64,000 nt of DNA from Ruminococcaceae bacterium AB4001. Lineage in GTDB: Bacteria > Bacillota > Clostridia > Saccharofermentanales > Saccharofermentanaceae. The stretch lies in contig JHXJ01000004.1 in the NCBI GenBank assembly GCA_000621765.1, positions 62,001 through 126,000 of the forward strand, written 5' to 3'. The notes beneath the pieces are model-generated. The model did not search any database. It was given only the letters and a program-made list of their open reading frames with translations, and was not told where the DNA came from. The position numbers and the translations under genes were made by a program. The first letter of the stretch is position 1. Each line of letters opens with the position of its first letter. Below, one piece after another: positions 42,983-51,764 of the stretch.

Positions 42983-44254
42983 ATGAAAAGGGTGTTGATT
43001 CTCGGTTGTAATGAAGTCACTAAGCGTTTACTCATAGAACTTTGTAATAACAAGACTTATGCGTCCGATATTTGCCTGGCTTCACGCCGCAAAGAGGACT
43101 GTAACGAGCTTAGGGCCCTTGCGTTGAGCATGGGTGTCCGTGTAACCACTTCCGGTATCGATTTAAGTAATGTCGAGGGCGCCATGATGATGGTCAGGAT
43201 CTTCGCGCCTGATCTCATCGTTAATCTCCTGCCTCCGGATCTGGCACTTGAAGCGATGAGCATGGCTTGCAAGGCAAAGGCTGATTATATTGACGGAGCG
43301 CTGTTCGGTGTTCCGGATATTCCTTCCTCGACATCACTACTTTCCAAGCAGTTTAAGATGTTCGGAGAATTCCAGAATAACCGTAAGACCGCAGTCTGCG
43401 GCGCAGGATTTGTTCCCGGTGCCGTCAACGCGATAATCAGACGCGCGTCCATGAATGATTTCAAGAAGATCGACAAAGTAGACATAGTTGCTGTTTCCGG
43501 CGAGAAGAAAGCTTCCAAGAGTGGTGAGAAGACTGAGATCGACGATACAATTTATTCCGAAGATGTTAAGGCTCCTGCAGAGGCTGCGAAAACGGGAACT
43601 TCATCTAAGAAAGTCTTCTATATTGAGGATGGAAAGGTCATTGAAGTTGATCCTATGACTATTGAGGCTAAATCGTCTGCCGGCACTACGGTATATCTCG
43701 AGTCCAGCCCCATTATCACTGACCTGCTCAAAGAGATTCCTGATCTTACAAACCTGAGATATTTCAAGCTCGGCAAAAAGCCTACAAAAGAGCATGTTCC
43801 GTCCCAGGAAAAACTTGATTTCCTCAAGGAGTTCGGCCTTTTGTCTGACAAGCCCGTCAAGGTCGGCAATGTGGAAGTTGCACCGGTTGACCTTATGGCA
43901 GCCATTCTTCCGAAGATGGGTAATGCCGGATCTTCTGAGAGTGCTGACGTTAAGCAGACAGGCACTGCCTCTTATGAGATCTACATTTCCGGTAAGAGCA
44001 AAAAAGACGGAAGTGATATCACAAAGTCTTATATCGTCAAAGGTGACAACGATAAATCGTACGAGAAATACAATGTAAGCGCATTTGAAGAAATGAAGGG
44101 ATCTGCCATGATCGCCGCAGTTAAGCTCATGTGCCACGACAAATGGAAGAAGCCGGGTGTATTTACGCCGGCTGCATTTGAGTGTGAAACATACTATAAC
44201 GCGTTCAAGGCAGAAGGAATTACTGTTACGGAAGGCGAAGGGAAGCCGTTCTGA
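42983..44254 (+). CDS. Saccharopine dehydrogenase-like oxidoreductase
   Basis: 423 residues. A Rossmann start (VLILGCNEVTKRLL, with GxN in place of the usual GxG), then ASRRKEDC, VNLLPPDLALEAMSMACKAKADYIDGA, and AVCGAGFVPGAVNAI. These match the Lys9/saccharopine dehydrogenase-like family that includes carboxynorspermidine synthase. The substrate is unknown. The C-terminal region (~230-423) is long and includes LRYFKLGKK and a GSAMIAAVKLM helix that closes the fold. Confidence 0.75.
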   Translation: MKRVLILGCNEVTKRLLIELCNNKTYASDICLASRRKEDCNELRALALSMGVRVTTSGIDLSNVEGAMMMVRIFAPDLIVNLLPPDLALEAMSMACKAKADYIDGALFGVPDIPSSTSLLSKQFKMFGEFQNNRKTAVCGAGFVPGAVNAIIRRASMNDFKKIDKVDIVAVSGEKKASKSGEKTEIDDTIYSEDVKAPAEAAKTGTSSKKVFYIEDGKVIEVDPMTIEAKSSAGTTVYLESSPIITDLLKEIPDLTNLRYFKLGKKPTKEHVPSQEKLDFLKEFGLLSDKPVKVGNVEVAPVDLMAAILPKMGNAGSSESADVKQTGTASYEIYISGKSKKDGSDITKSYIVKGDNDKSYEKYNVSAFEEMKGSAMIAAVKLMCHDKWKKPGVFTPAAFECETYYNAFKAEGITVTEGEGKPF

Positions 44255-44299
44255 GACAGTTCAAGCCGCAACGGCTTTTAACTGATGAGGAGAAATAGG

Positions 44300-45238
44300 A
44301 TGCCAAAAGAGAGCGTTTGGGAAAAGATGCAGATCAATGACATACTTGTCATTGATACTATCCGCAGATACAGTTCGGAGACAATCTACTTTAAGGACAA
44401 GGATTCCAAGTTCATCTGGAACAATTTTGAGCATGCAAGACAGCTTGGCGTCGAGACTCCTGACGAGCTTATCGGCAAGACTGATTTTGACTTCTTCCCG
44501 CCGGAATTTGCTGAAAAGGCCAGAGCGGCAGAAATCGAGATAATGGAAACGGGAGTACCGCATCTCAATATCCTTGAAGAGCTTCCCCTTGATGAAGATA
44601 ACATCAATTACTACTATGCTTCCAAATATCCTTTGTACGATAAGAGTGGGCAGATTATAGGAACATGGGGTATCAGCAGAAATGTTACCGAGCAGAAGAG
44701 ACTGGAGAAAGAACTCGAGTTTTCCGTTCATAAGATGGAGCGTCTTGCCCGTGTTGATGACTTAAGCGGACTTTATAACAGGCGTTATTTCTATGAGACA
44801 CTAGAGAAATATGCCAGCCTTTATGAAAAGAGAAAAGACGGAAGTACATTTGCGCTTCTCGTTATCGACGTAGATGATATGACTCACATCAATGACCAGT
44901 ATGGCCAGCCTAACGGAGATCTCGTCCTGAAGAGCGTAGCCGAGTTCTGTGTTGCCAACGTCAGAACGGAAGATACATGTTTCCGTACAGGCGGTGATGA
45001 ATTCGCGATCGTGCTTCTCGATATCGATAAGATCACTGCAGTCGGAATGGCAAAGAAGCTGGTTGAGCAGATCACCGGCGAGCCTATCCTGCTTAACGGC
45101 AAGAGAGAGAAGATCACGATATCAGCAGGCCTTGCAGTATTCGATGCAGGTGAACCGGATCTCTCCGATCTGTTATCCAGAGCAGAGCGCAAACTCAACA
45201 AGTCCAAGAGGGAAGGAAAGAATAAGGTATCCTTCTGA
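44300..45238 (+). CDS. PAS-GGDEF diguanylate cyclase
   Basis: 312 residues from the ATG at 44300, seven bases after GAGGAG; a start five codons earlier precedes that site. A PAS domain at ~12-130 (ETIYFKDKDSKFIWNN through IIGTWGISRNVTEQKR) is joined by a helix to a GGDEF domain with FRTGGDEFAIV near 228-238 and DVDDMTHINDQYGQPNGD. The RxxD inhibitory site is not evident. It should make c-di-GMP in response to a ligand or redox cue. It follows the saccharopine-like gene by 45 bases. Confidence 0.9.
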   Translation: MPKESVWEKMQINDILVIDTIRRYSSETIYFKDKDSKFIWNNFEHARQLGVETPDELIGKTDFDFFPPEFAEKARAAEIEIMETGVPHLNILEELPLDEDNINYYYASKYPLYDKSGQIIGTWGISRNVTEQKRLEKELEFSVHKMERLARVDDLSGLYNRRYFYETLEKYASLYEKRKDGSTFALLVIDVDDMTHINDQYGQPNGDLVLKSVAEFCVANVRTEDTCFRTGGDEFAIVLLDIDKITAVGMAKKLVEQITGEPILLNGKREKITISAGLAVFDAGEPDLSDLLSRAERKLNKSKREGKNKVSF

Positions 45239-45264
45239 CAATCGCGAAAACCTAATGACGTTTG

Positions 45265-45286
45265 AGGCCGGGATATATCCCGGCCT
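45265..45286 (+). terminator. Palindromic hairpin after the PAS-GGDEF gene
   Basis: A perfect 22-base palindrome (AGGCCGGGATA and its complement) followed by TGCTCATTT. The T tract is weak, so termination is uncertain. Confidence 0.45.
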
Positions 45287-45390
45287 TGCTCATTTCAGTG
45301 AGGTGTGTGGAGAACAAATGCTGAGCAAGACCGGGCATTCCCTTTACGGAGAAAAAGCGGATTATAGGATGAGCTGTCTTTGGTCGGGAC

Positions 45391-45681
45391 TTAAGCAGCA
45401 CCCTTATCCTTCAAATGGTATTGACGAGCGGCAGAACTCATCTGTGAACGGTGAGCTGCCGTTGCCGGTGTGTTTATGCGCTTGATCGGTGTTACGCGAA
45501 CAGCGGAATGTCTTACCGCTCTGGAGACAGGAGCAGATACGGCGGGTTTTCCGGCTCTTGCAGGTGCTGCTGCAGAAGCTGCCTCATCTTCGTAGTCTCT
45601 CCAGTATTCAATGGTGGAAACAGCGGCCTTTATGGTGACGAGAATGAAAAACAGGAATACAAGCATATCAAATGGTGACAT
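45391..45681 (-). CDS. Small single-pass membrane protein with basic tail
   Basis: 96 residues. One helix near 5-22 (MLVFLFFILVTIKAAVST), then an acidic turn and an Ala/Arg-rich basic tail. No domain recognised. GGAGGG lies 8 bases before the ATG. That site is the 3' arm of a 7-bp stem (45691-45697 with 45716-45722), so translation may be controlled by folding of the mRNA. Confidence 0.6.
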   Translation of the reverse strand: MSPFDMLVFLFFILVTIKAAVSTIEYWRDYEDEAASAAAPARAGKPAVSAPVSRAVRHSAVRVTPIKRINTPATAAHRSQMSSAARQYHLKDKGAA

Positions 45682-45690
45682 AGATCAAAC

Positions 45691-45722
45691 CCTCCAAAAC
45701 GTTCAAATGTTCTTCTTGGAGG
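45691..45722 (-). promoter_or_regulatory. Hairpin sequestering a ribosome binding site
   Basis: On the minus-strand RNA, ACCTCCAA pairs with TTGGAGG, the Shine-Dalgarno of the 96-residue gene; an inner AACATT/AACGTT-type repeat could stack below. Confidence 0.4.
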
Positions 45723-45799
45723 TACTATATCACGGTTAAGTTCGATTAAAAGGACTGAAAACGATTTTAGACCAAAAAACGAACAAAATTTTCGACTTA

Positions 45800-47635
45800 T
45801 CAGCTTCCCAGCTTTGATGCTCCTATCCTGGAAGCTCCGTTACTGATCATCTCTTTTGCGGCTTCTTCCGTACGGATGCCGCCTGCAGCCTTTATCCTGA
45901 CTTCAGGATCAACGTTCTTTTTCATGAGAACAATGTCTTCGACTTTGGCTCCGGCGCTGCCAAAACCTGTGGAAGTCTTTATGAAATCAGCCTTTGCCCC
46001 GCTGACTATCCTGCAGAGGCGTACCTTTTCTTCTTCTGTCAGGTCACAAGTCTCAATGATAACCTTTAAGATCGCGCCCTTTGAGTGAACTGCTTCGGCT
46101 ATCAGGCGGATCTCATCTGAGACCTCGTCATATCTTCCGGATTTGACGAAGTTGATGTTGATTACCATGTCTATCTCGGAAGCTCCGTTGTCGCATGCTT
46201 CCTCTGCCTCATATATCTTTGCGCCAGTCGTCTGATAGCCGTTGGGGAAGCCTATTACGGTGCAGACGGCTACTCTTCCTGCAGAGTAACGCACAGCGTC
46301 TTTGATAAAGCAGGGCGGGATGCATACGGATGCTGTTCCCAGAGATGCCGCACGGTCGATGAGATCTTTAATGTCGTCTGTCGTAGCGACTGTCTTGAGG
46401 TTTGTCAGATCGACGTAGCTCATGATGTTGTCAGGATCAGGCGAGTTCGTATCTGCTGCAGGGCAGAAATCCCTTTGGTACTTTCTGGACATCAGGGATG
46501 TGAGGACGATACCGGCGATGTTGTTAAAGCCAGTGAGTTCACCCATATTGCAGGGGATCTCATATCCGCTGCCGTAGATAAGAAGCGGGATGCATTCTCT
46601 TGAATGGTCGGTTGATACTGTTGAAGGATCGCAGCCATGGTCAGCTGTGATGATGAGAAGGTCATCTTTTCCGAGCTTTTCGAGAATTGTTCCCAAAGCA
46701 TCGTCAAATTCATGCATTGCCGTGGCATAGCCTTCGATGTCGTTCCTGTGTCCGTACTTCATGTCGAAGTCGACGAGATTAACGAAGCAGAGGCCGTTAA
46801 AGTCCCTGTCCATCATCTCGATGGTCTTGTTTATGCCGTCTGTGTTGCCTTTTGTGGGGTTGGATTCCGTAAGGCCTCTTCCTGCGAACAGATCGTAGAT
46901 CTTGCCTATGGAGATGACGTCGTAGCCTTCGCTCTTAAGAAGGTCGAGCATTGTCGATGAAGGTGCGGGAAGTGAGAAATCGTGACGGTTGGCGGTCCTT
47001 GTGAAGTTTCCGGGTTCACCGACGAAAGGTCTTGCGATGACTCTTCCGACGGCATCGTCACCGCTCATGACTTCACGTGCCTTTTTGCAGATGTCATAGA
47101 GTTCTTCAAGAGGGATCACTTCCTCGTGAGCTGCTATCTGGAGGACGCTGTCAGCTGAAGTATAGATGATGGGATTTCCGGTCTTGATATGTTCTTCACC
47201 GTAATCTCTTATTACGTCAGTTCCGCTGTACGGTTTGTTGCAGAGATACTTTTTGCCGGTTGCCTCTTCAAGCCTTTTCATTACATCTTCCGGGAATCCG
47301 TCAGGGTATGTCGGCTGGGCTTTGTCGGATATGATGCCTGCTATCTCCCAGTGACCTATTGTGGAATCTTTTCCCGCAGAGACCTCTCTGACTCTGGCGT
47401 AAGCACCGATGGGTGAGGGGAGGGCGCCATTTGTTTTCTTATATTCTGTTATTCTCGGATCAGTTTCGCCGTCGATCGAGAAGAGTCCCATTTTCGCGAG
47501 ATTGGTGAAAGGCTCATTCGAGTATGAAAGGACTGCGGCGAGAGTATTGCTGCCTTCGTCATTGAACTTTGCGGCATCCGGAGCGCCGCCTATTCCGAAG
47601 CTGTCAAGGACTATAAGAAAAACACGTTTTGCCAT
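45800..47635 (-). CDS. Phosphopentomutase - deoxyribose-phosphate aldolase fusion (DeoB-DeoC)
   Basis: 611 residues from the ATG at 47635 (GGGAGAT upstream); an N-terminal extension is rejected. Residues 1-~385 are phosphopentomutase: LDSFGIGGAPDA, SAGKDSTIGHWE with the phospho-Thr, VDFDMKYGHRND, TADHGCDPS. Residues ~395-611 are DERA: EIDMVIN, ADFIKTSTGF with the Schiff-base Lys, KAAGGIRT. The two catalyse consecutive steps, deoxyribose 1-phosphate to 5-phosphate, then cleavage to glyceraldehyde 3-phosphate and acetaldehyde. A fused chain would link them. No nucleoside phosphorylase gene is adjacent. Confidence 0.92.
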   Translation of the reverse strand: MAKRVFLIVLDSFGIGGAPDAAKFNDEGSNTLAAVLSYSNEPFTNLAKMGLFSIDGETDPRITEYKKTNGALPSPIGAYARVREVSAGKDSTIGHWEIAGIISDKAQPTYPDGFPEDVMKRLEEATGKKYLCNKPYSGTDVIRDYGEEHIKTGNPIIYTSADSVLQIAAHEEVIPLEELYDICKKAREVMSGDDAVGRVIARPFVGEPGNFTRTANRHDFSLPAPSSTMLDLLKSEGYDVISIGKIYDLFAGRGLTESNPTKGNTDGINKTIEMMDRDFNGLCFVNLVDFDMKYGHRNDIEGYATAMHEFDDALGTILEKLGKDDLLIITADHGCDPSTVSTDHSRECIPLLIYGSGYEIPCNMGELTGFNNIAGIVLTSLMSRKYQRDFCPAADTNSPDPDNIMSYVDLTNLKTVATTDDIKDLIDRAASLGTASVCIPPCFIKDAVRYSAGRVAVCTVIGFPNGYQTTGAKIYEAEEACDNGASEIDMVININFVKSGRYDEVSDEIRLIAEAVHSKGAILKVIIETCDLTEEEKVRLCRIVSGAKADFIKTSTGFGSAGAKVEDIVLMKKNVDPEVRIKAAGGIRTEEAAKEMISNGASRIGASKLGS

Positions 47636-47758
47636 ATTTATATCTCCCATCTTACGAATGAGTATTCTGATTATGATTAGATTATTATTTATTATAATGC
47701 ATGTTGGCCAAATCACAGTACACGAAAGGATATCCTGATACCATTATCGGTTTATCTG

Positions 47759-47767
47759 TGATATAGT
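47759..47767 (+). promoter_or_regulatory. Extended -10 upstream of the DEAD-box helicase gene
   Basis: TGATATAGT at 47759-47767; no good -35. Start about 24 bases before the ATG. Confidence 0.4.
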
Positions 47768-47797
47768 TGGCGGGATATATTGAAATGAGCAGGAAAA

Positions 47798-48916
47798 ATG
47801 AGAGAAGAAATAACATTTGCAGATCTTGACCTGTCCCCTGAGGTGATGGGAGCTTTGAAAAAGATGGGCGTTAAGAGACCCACGACGATCCAGCAGAAAG
47901 CGATTCCGCTTATGATGGATAATGCCAGCGTGATCGCGAAAGCTCCGACAGGTACGGGAAAGACATTTGCGTTCGGCATTCCGATACTGGAGTACCTCAA
48001 CCTGGATTCCAAGAAGGTCCAGGCACTCATACTCTGCCCGACAAGAGAACTTGCTCTTCAGATCACGTCCGAACTTAAAGGCCTTGCAAAGTATATAAAA
48101 GGCTTTAGGATCGCCGCTCTTATCGGAGGCCAGAGCATGCGCCTCCAGGAAGAGAAGATACAGAAGAAACCCCAGGTAATAGTTGCAACTCCCGGCCGTC
48201 TTATCGACATGGCAGGCAGGAAGATGGTCGATATTTCCGATATCTATACACTTGTTCTTGATGAAGCTGACGAGATGCTTAAGATGGGCTTTATCAATGA
48301 CATCAGGAAAGTAATGGCCATGACTCCCGGTGACAAGCAGATCGCGCTTTTCTCGGCAACGATGCCCAGAGAGATACAGAACATCACATGGGAATTCATG
48401 TCTGATGCGGCCGAGATCGACGTCATGCCCAAAGCCGAAGACCATCCCGACATCGACCAGTATATCGTCGAGTGTCCCGAAAAAGACAAGCTCACGGCGA
48501 TCATCAGGATCATGGCAAAAGAAGACCTCAGGAAGACTATAGTTTTCTGCAATACCAAGGTCACTACATCAAAGATCGGCGCCCAGCTGACAGCAGCCGG
48601 AGTTTCCGCAAAGATCCTTCACGGAGACATAAGCCAGAGCGTGCGCAATAAGGTAATGGACCAGTACAGGGCAGATAAGTTCGATGTCTTAGTTGCTACT
48701 GACGTCGTTGCGAGAGGCATTGACGTCGATGATATAGAAGCGATATTCAATTACGATATCCCTAAGGAGAATGAGCTTTACCTTCACAGGATCGGAAGAA
48801 CCGCGCGTGCGGGAAAATCAGGAAAAGCATTCTCTCTTGTCGCTTATCTTGACCGTCCGAGGATGGAAGAGATAATCAGATATACGAAGATCGATCCCAA
48901 GCCTTACGAACTCTGA
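47798..48916 (+). CDS. DEAD-box ATP-dependent RNA helicase
   Basis: 372 residues, a minimal two-domain helicase. Motifs in order: Q (FADLDLS, PTTIQQKAIP), I (APTGTGKT), Ia (PTRELAL), Ib (TPGRLID), II (LDEADEML), III (SATM), then in the second domain ARGIDVD and HRIGRTARAGKSG. There is no C-terminal RNA-binding extension, unlike CsdA or DbpA. It unwinds short RNA duplexes, typically in ribosome assembly or cold adaptation. It converges with trkH 2 bases away. Confidence 0.93.
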   Translation: MREEITFADLDLSPEVMGALKKMGVKRPTTIQQKAIPLMMDNASVIAKAPTGTGKTFAFGIPILEYLNLDSKKVQALILCPTRELALQITSELKGLAKYIKGFRIAALIGGQSMRLQEEKIQKKPQVIVATPGRLIDMAGRKMVDISDIYTLVLDEADEMLKMGFINDIRKVMAMTPGDKQIALFSATMPREIQNITWEFMSDAAEIDVMPKAEDHPDIDQYIVECPEKDKLTAIIRIMAKEDLRKTIVFCNTKVTTSKIGAQLTAAGVSAKILHGDISQSVRNKVMDQYRADKFDVLVATDVVARGIDVDDIEAIFNYDIPKENELYLHRIGRTARAGKSGKAFSLVAYLDRPRMEEIIRYTKIDPKPYEL

Positions 48917-48918
48917 GC

Positions 48919-50388
48919 TCAGCCGTTTTGGACCTTTTTAGGTTTCTTGATGATTCCTTTGTAAGCCGCAGGCGTGAGGAATACGATGATGGGCATCAGC
49001 TCAAGTCTTCCGGCGATCATATCAAAGATAAATACCCACTTCGAAATATTTGAGAAGAAACTGTAGTTCTGCGTCGGTCCGACCATGGAAAGACCAGGAC
49101 CGATATTGTTGAGCGTTGCAGTTACCGAAGTAAAGATGGTTACAAGGTCATGCCCCTCAAACGCGACAATGAACATCGAACCTACGAAGATGAGCAGATA
49201 GATGAAGAAGTAGAGAGCAACGGAATGCACTACATCTCCGTCGATGGTCTTACCGTCCAGGTGTACTTTCCTGACTGTCTTAGGATGAATGTAAGATTCG
49301 ATCTCTCTCTTGATAGTCTTGAACATGATCTGGAAACGGGAAACCTTAATACCTCCGCCCGTTGAACCTGCGCATGCACCGATGAACATTACGGTAACGA
49401 GAAGGAATTTTGCGATAGAAGGCCAGAGATCAAAGTCCGTTGTGGCAAATCCTGTTGTCGTGATCGCCGTGGCAACCTGGAACAGTGACTGTCTTAATGA
49501 TTCTTCAAAACTTCCGTACATTCCGTATACCGAGAAGCAGATTATCGCAGTAACAAAAGCGATTATTCCCAGATAAACCTTAACCTCGCTCATCTTGAAT
49601 GCCTTGCCGGGCTGTCTTGTCGTGAGCAGATAGTAGAAGTTGAAGTTGGCGCCGAACATGATCATGAAGACCGCTACGATCCAGTGAATGTGCGGAGCGT
49701 AGGAAGCGAAGCTGTCATTTCTGATACCGAAGCCTCCGGTACCTGCCGTTCCGAATGCCGAACAGATACTGTCAAACAAAGGCATTCCGCAGAAAAAAAG
49801 GACCAGGACTTCCAACACTGTAAGAGCAATATAGATATAATAGAGCATCTTGGCGGTAGATCTGACTCTCGGTACGATCTTGCCAACCGTAGGACCGGGG
49901 CTTTCCGCTCTCATGAGGTTCATATTGGAGCCGCCTGCCATAGGGACTACAGCGAGAAGGAATACGAGAACTCCCATACCGCCGATCCAGTGCGTCAGGG
50001 AACGCCACATAAGGGAGGTGTGGGAAAGCGCTTCGACATTTGTAAGGATGCTCGCACCCGTTGTGGTGAATCCGGAAGCGGTCTCAAATACAGCGTCTGT
50101 GAAAGAGGGGATCTCTTTCGTGAGCATGAAAGGAATACACCCGCATACGCTTAAGACTATCCATGAAAGAGCTGTAGCGACACAGCCGTCTTTGATGAAG
50201 ATAGTCATGTTTTTCGGTTTTTTAAAAGAGACAAGGAACCCGATAGCAACATACAATGCAGCGAGTGCGGCATATATGACGACCTGGCTTTCCCCGTAGA
50301 TGAGTCCGCAGACGATGGGCAGGACCATAAGCACTCCCTCGATCAGGAGGACCTTGCCCAGGATGTAAACAAGCATCTTTATGTTCAT
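48919..50388 (-). CDS. trkH: Trk potassium uptake protein TrkH
   Basis: 489 residues with ten or more hydrophobic segments in four membrane-pore-membrane repeats. Selectivity-loop Gly-rich segments are visible (ETASGFTTTGAS, GTAGTGGFG, ATAITTTGFA, ATLNNIGPG). The channel imports K+ and needs TrkA for gating. Its start overlaps the trkA stop by 4 bases. It is the last gene of a four-gene minus-strand operon headed by two COG0523 GTPases. Confidence 0.93.
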   Translation of the reverse strand: MNIKMLVYILGKVLLIEGVLMVLPIVCGLIYGESQVVIYAALAALYVAIGFLVSFKKPKNMTIFIKDGCVATALSWIVLSVCGCIPFMLTKEIPSFTDAVFETASGFTTTGASILTNVEALSHTSLMWRSLTHWIGGMGVLVFLLAVVPMAGGSNMNLMRAESPGPTVGKIVPRVRSTAKMLYYIYIALTVLEVLVLFFCGMPLFDSICSAFGTAGTGGFGIRNDSFASYAPHIHWIVAVFMIMFGANFNFYYLLTTRQPGKAFKMSEVKVYLGIIAFVTAIICFSVYGMYGSFEESLRQSLFQVATAITTTGFATTDFDLWPSIAKFLLVTVMFIGACAGSTGGGIKVSRFQIMFKTIKREIESYIHPKTVRKVHLDGKTIDGDVVHSVALYFFIYLLIFVGSMFIVAFEGHDLVTIFTSVTATLNNIGPGLSMVGPTQNYSFFSNISKWVFIFDMIAGRLELMPIIVFLTPAAYKGIIKKPKKVQNG

Positions 50389-51761
50389 CTTAAGATATCG
50401 GTCAGAGCCGTAAATCCTTTATTCTTTGTTACGATCATGACGGTATCGCCGACTTCGATTGAATCGTTACCGGTAGGGATTATGATCCTTCCGGACTTGT
50501 TGATGAACGATACGAGCGTATGCGGTTTAAGCTTTAAGTCCTTGAGCTTTTTGCCCGTAACGTTGGACTCTTCCATGACCTTAAACTCGATTGCTTCTGC
50601 ACGCTCATCGAAAAGATGGTACATAACTTCGATGTTGCTGCCGATGGTGGCCTGTCTTGCACGTGCGTATGTAATGATCGCTTCGGCCGTTATCTGCTTG
50701 GGGTAGATAACGCTTCCGAGATCCAGTCTGTTGATGACGTCAGTGAAACTGATCTTATTGATCTTGGTAACTGACTTTATGCCCTTGGATATCTGTCTTG
50801 CGAACAGGGCAAGCATGATGTTCTCTTCATCAATACCCGTGAGAGCTACTACGGAATCGACATCCCTGATGCCGGACTCTTCAAGGAGAGCTTCATTGAT
50901 TCCGTCACCGTTGATGATGGTAGCCTTGGGGAGGAGTTCGCTGAGCTCGTCACAGCGCTGTGCGTCTTTCTCGATGATCTTTACATCGATGCCTGTCTTG
51001 ATGAGCTGGTCTGCAAGATAGTAAGCGGATTTACCGCCGCCGATGATTATCGTGCTCCTTACGGACTTTGTGTTGAATCCGATGGACTTAAGGAATGTGT
51101 GACATACTTTTCTGGTTGCCACGAAGGAGATGATGTCACCTGCGGAAAGCTCAAATGAACCGTTAGGGATCGTAACGTCGTCGCCGCGCTCTACGCCTAC
51201 GATGAGAAGATCATTGGTGTAATTGCTTCCTAAGTATGCGACGGTCTTTCCGTCAAGGACATTTCCTTCCGGAATCTTGATCTTTACGATCTCGGCTGTT
51301 CCGTGTGCAAATGAATTGATGAGGATCGCTGCAGGGAGGAACAGGATACGTGCTGCTTCGACGGCAGCTTCGTATTCAGGGTTGATGATCATCTCAAGGC
51401 TCAGCTTTGAGCGGAGATAAGGGATCTCCTTGCCGTAGTCAGGGTTTCTGACACGTGCGATCGTTGCAAGCTTTTTGTTGAACTGCTTGGCGATCGTGCA
51501 GCAAAGGAGGTTGAGCTCGTCTGATTCGGTGACCGCGATAAAGAGGTCAGCCGAAGCGACACCGGCTTCTTCAAGTACCTCATGGCTTGCGCCGTTACCG
51601 ATGATGCCCATACAGTCGCAGAGATTTGCGAGCTCAGTAAGGCGTTCCAGATTCTTGTCGATAATGACAATATCGTGGCCTTCCTCGGCAAGCCTGTTTA
51701 CAAGGGTATCGCCGACTTTGCCGGCACCTACAACGATGATCTTCAGTCCTCTTTTAGCCAT
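50385..51761 (-). CDS. trkA: Trk potassium uptake regulatory protein TrkA
   Basis: 458 residues in two RCK_N-RCK_C repeats. The first nucleotide-binding site is IIVVGAGKVGDTLVNRLAEEGHDIVIIDK, the second STIIIGGGKSAYYLADQL. TrkA binds NAD(H)/ATP in the cytosol and controls TrkH. It begins 3 bases after the upstream GTPase stop, and the next gene is trkH, so uptake is coupled to the metal-chaperone genes in one transcript. Confidence 0.93.
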   Translation of the reverse strand: MAKRGLKIIVVGAGKVGDTLVNRLAEEGHDIVIIDKNLERLTELANLCDCMGIIGNGASHEVLEEAGVASADLFIAVTESDELNLLCCTIAKQFNKKLATIARVRNPDYGKEIPYLRSKLSLEMIINPEYEAAVEAARILFLPAAILINSFAHGTAEIVKIKIPEGNVLDGKTVAYLGSNYTNDLLIVGVERGDDVTIPNGSFELSAGDIISFVATRKVCHTFLKSIGFNTKSVRSTIIIGGGKSAYYLADQLIKTGIDVKIIEKDAQRCDELSELLPKATIINGDGINEALLEESGIRDVDSVVALTGIDEENIMLALFARQISKGIKSVTKINKISFTDVINRLDLGSVIYPKQITAEAIITYARARQATIGSNIEVMYHLFDERAEAIEFKVMEESNVTGKKLKDLKLKPHTLVSFINKSGRIIIPTGNDSIEVGDTVMIVTKNKGFTALTDILR

Positions 51762-51764
51762 AAG

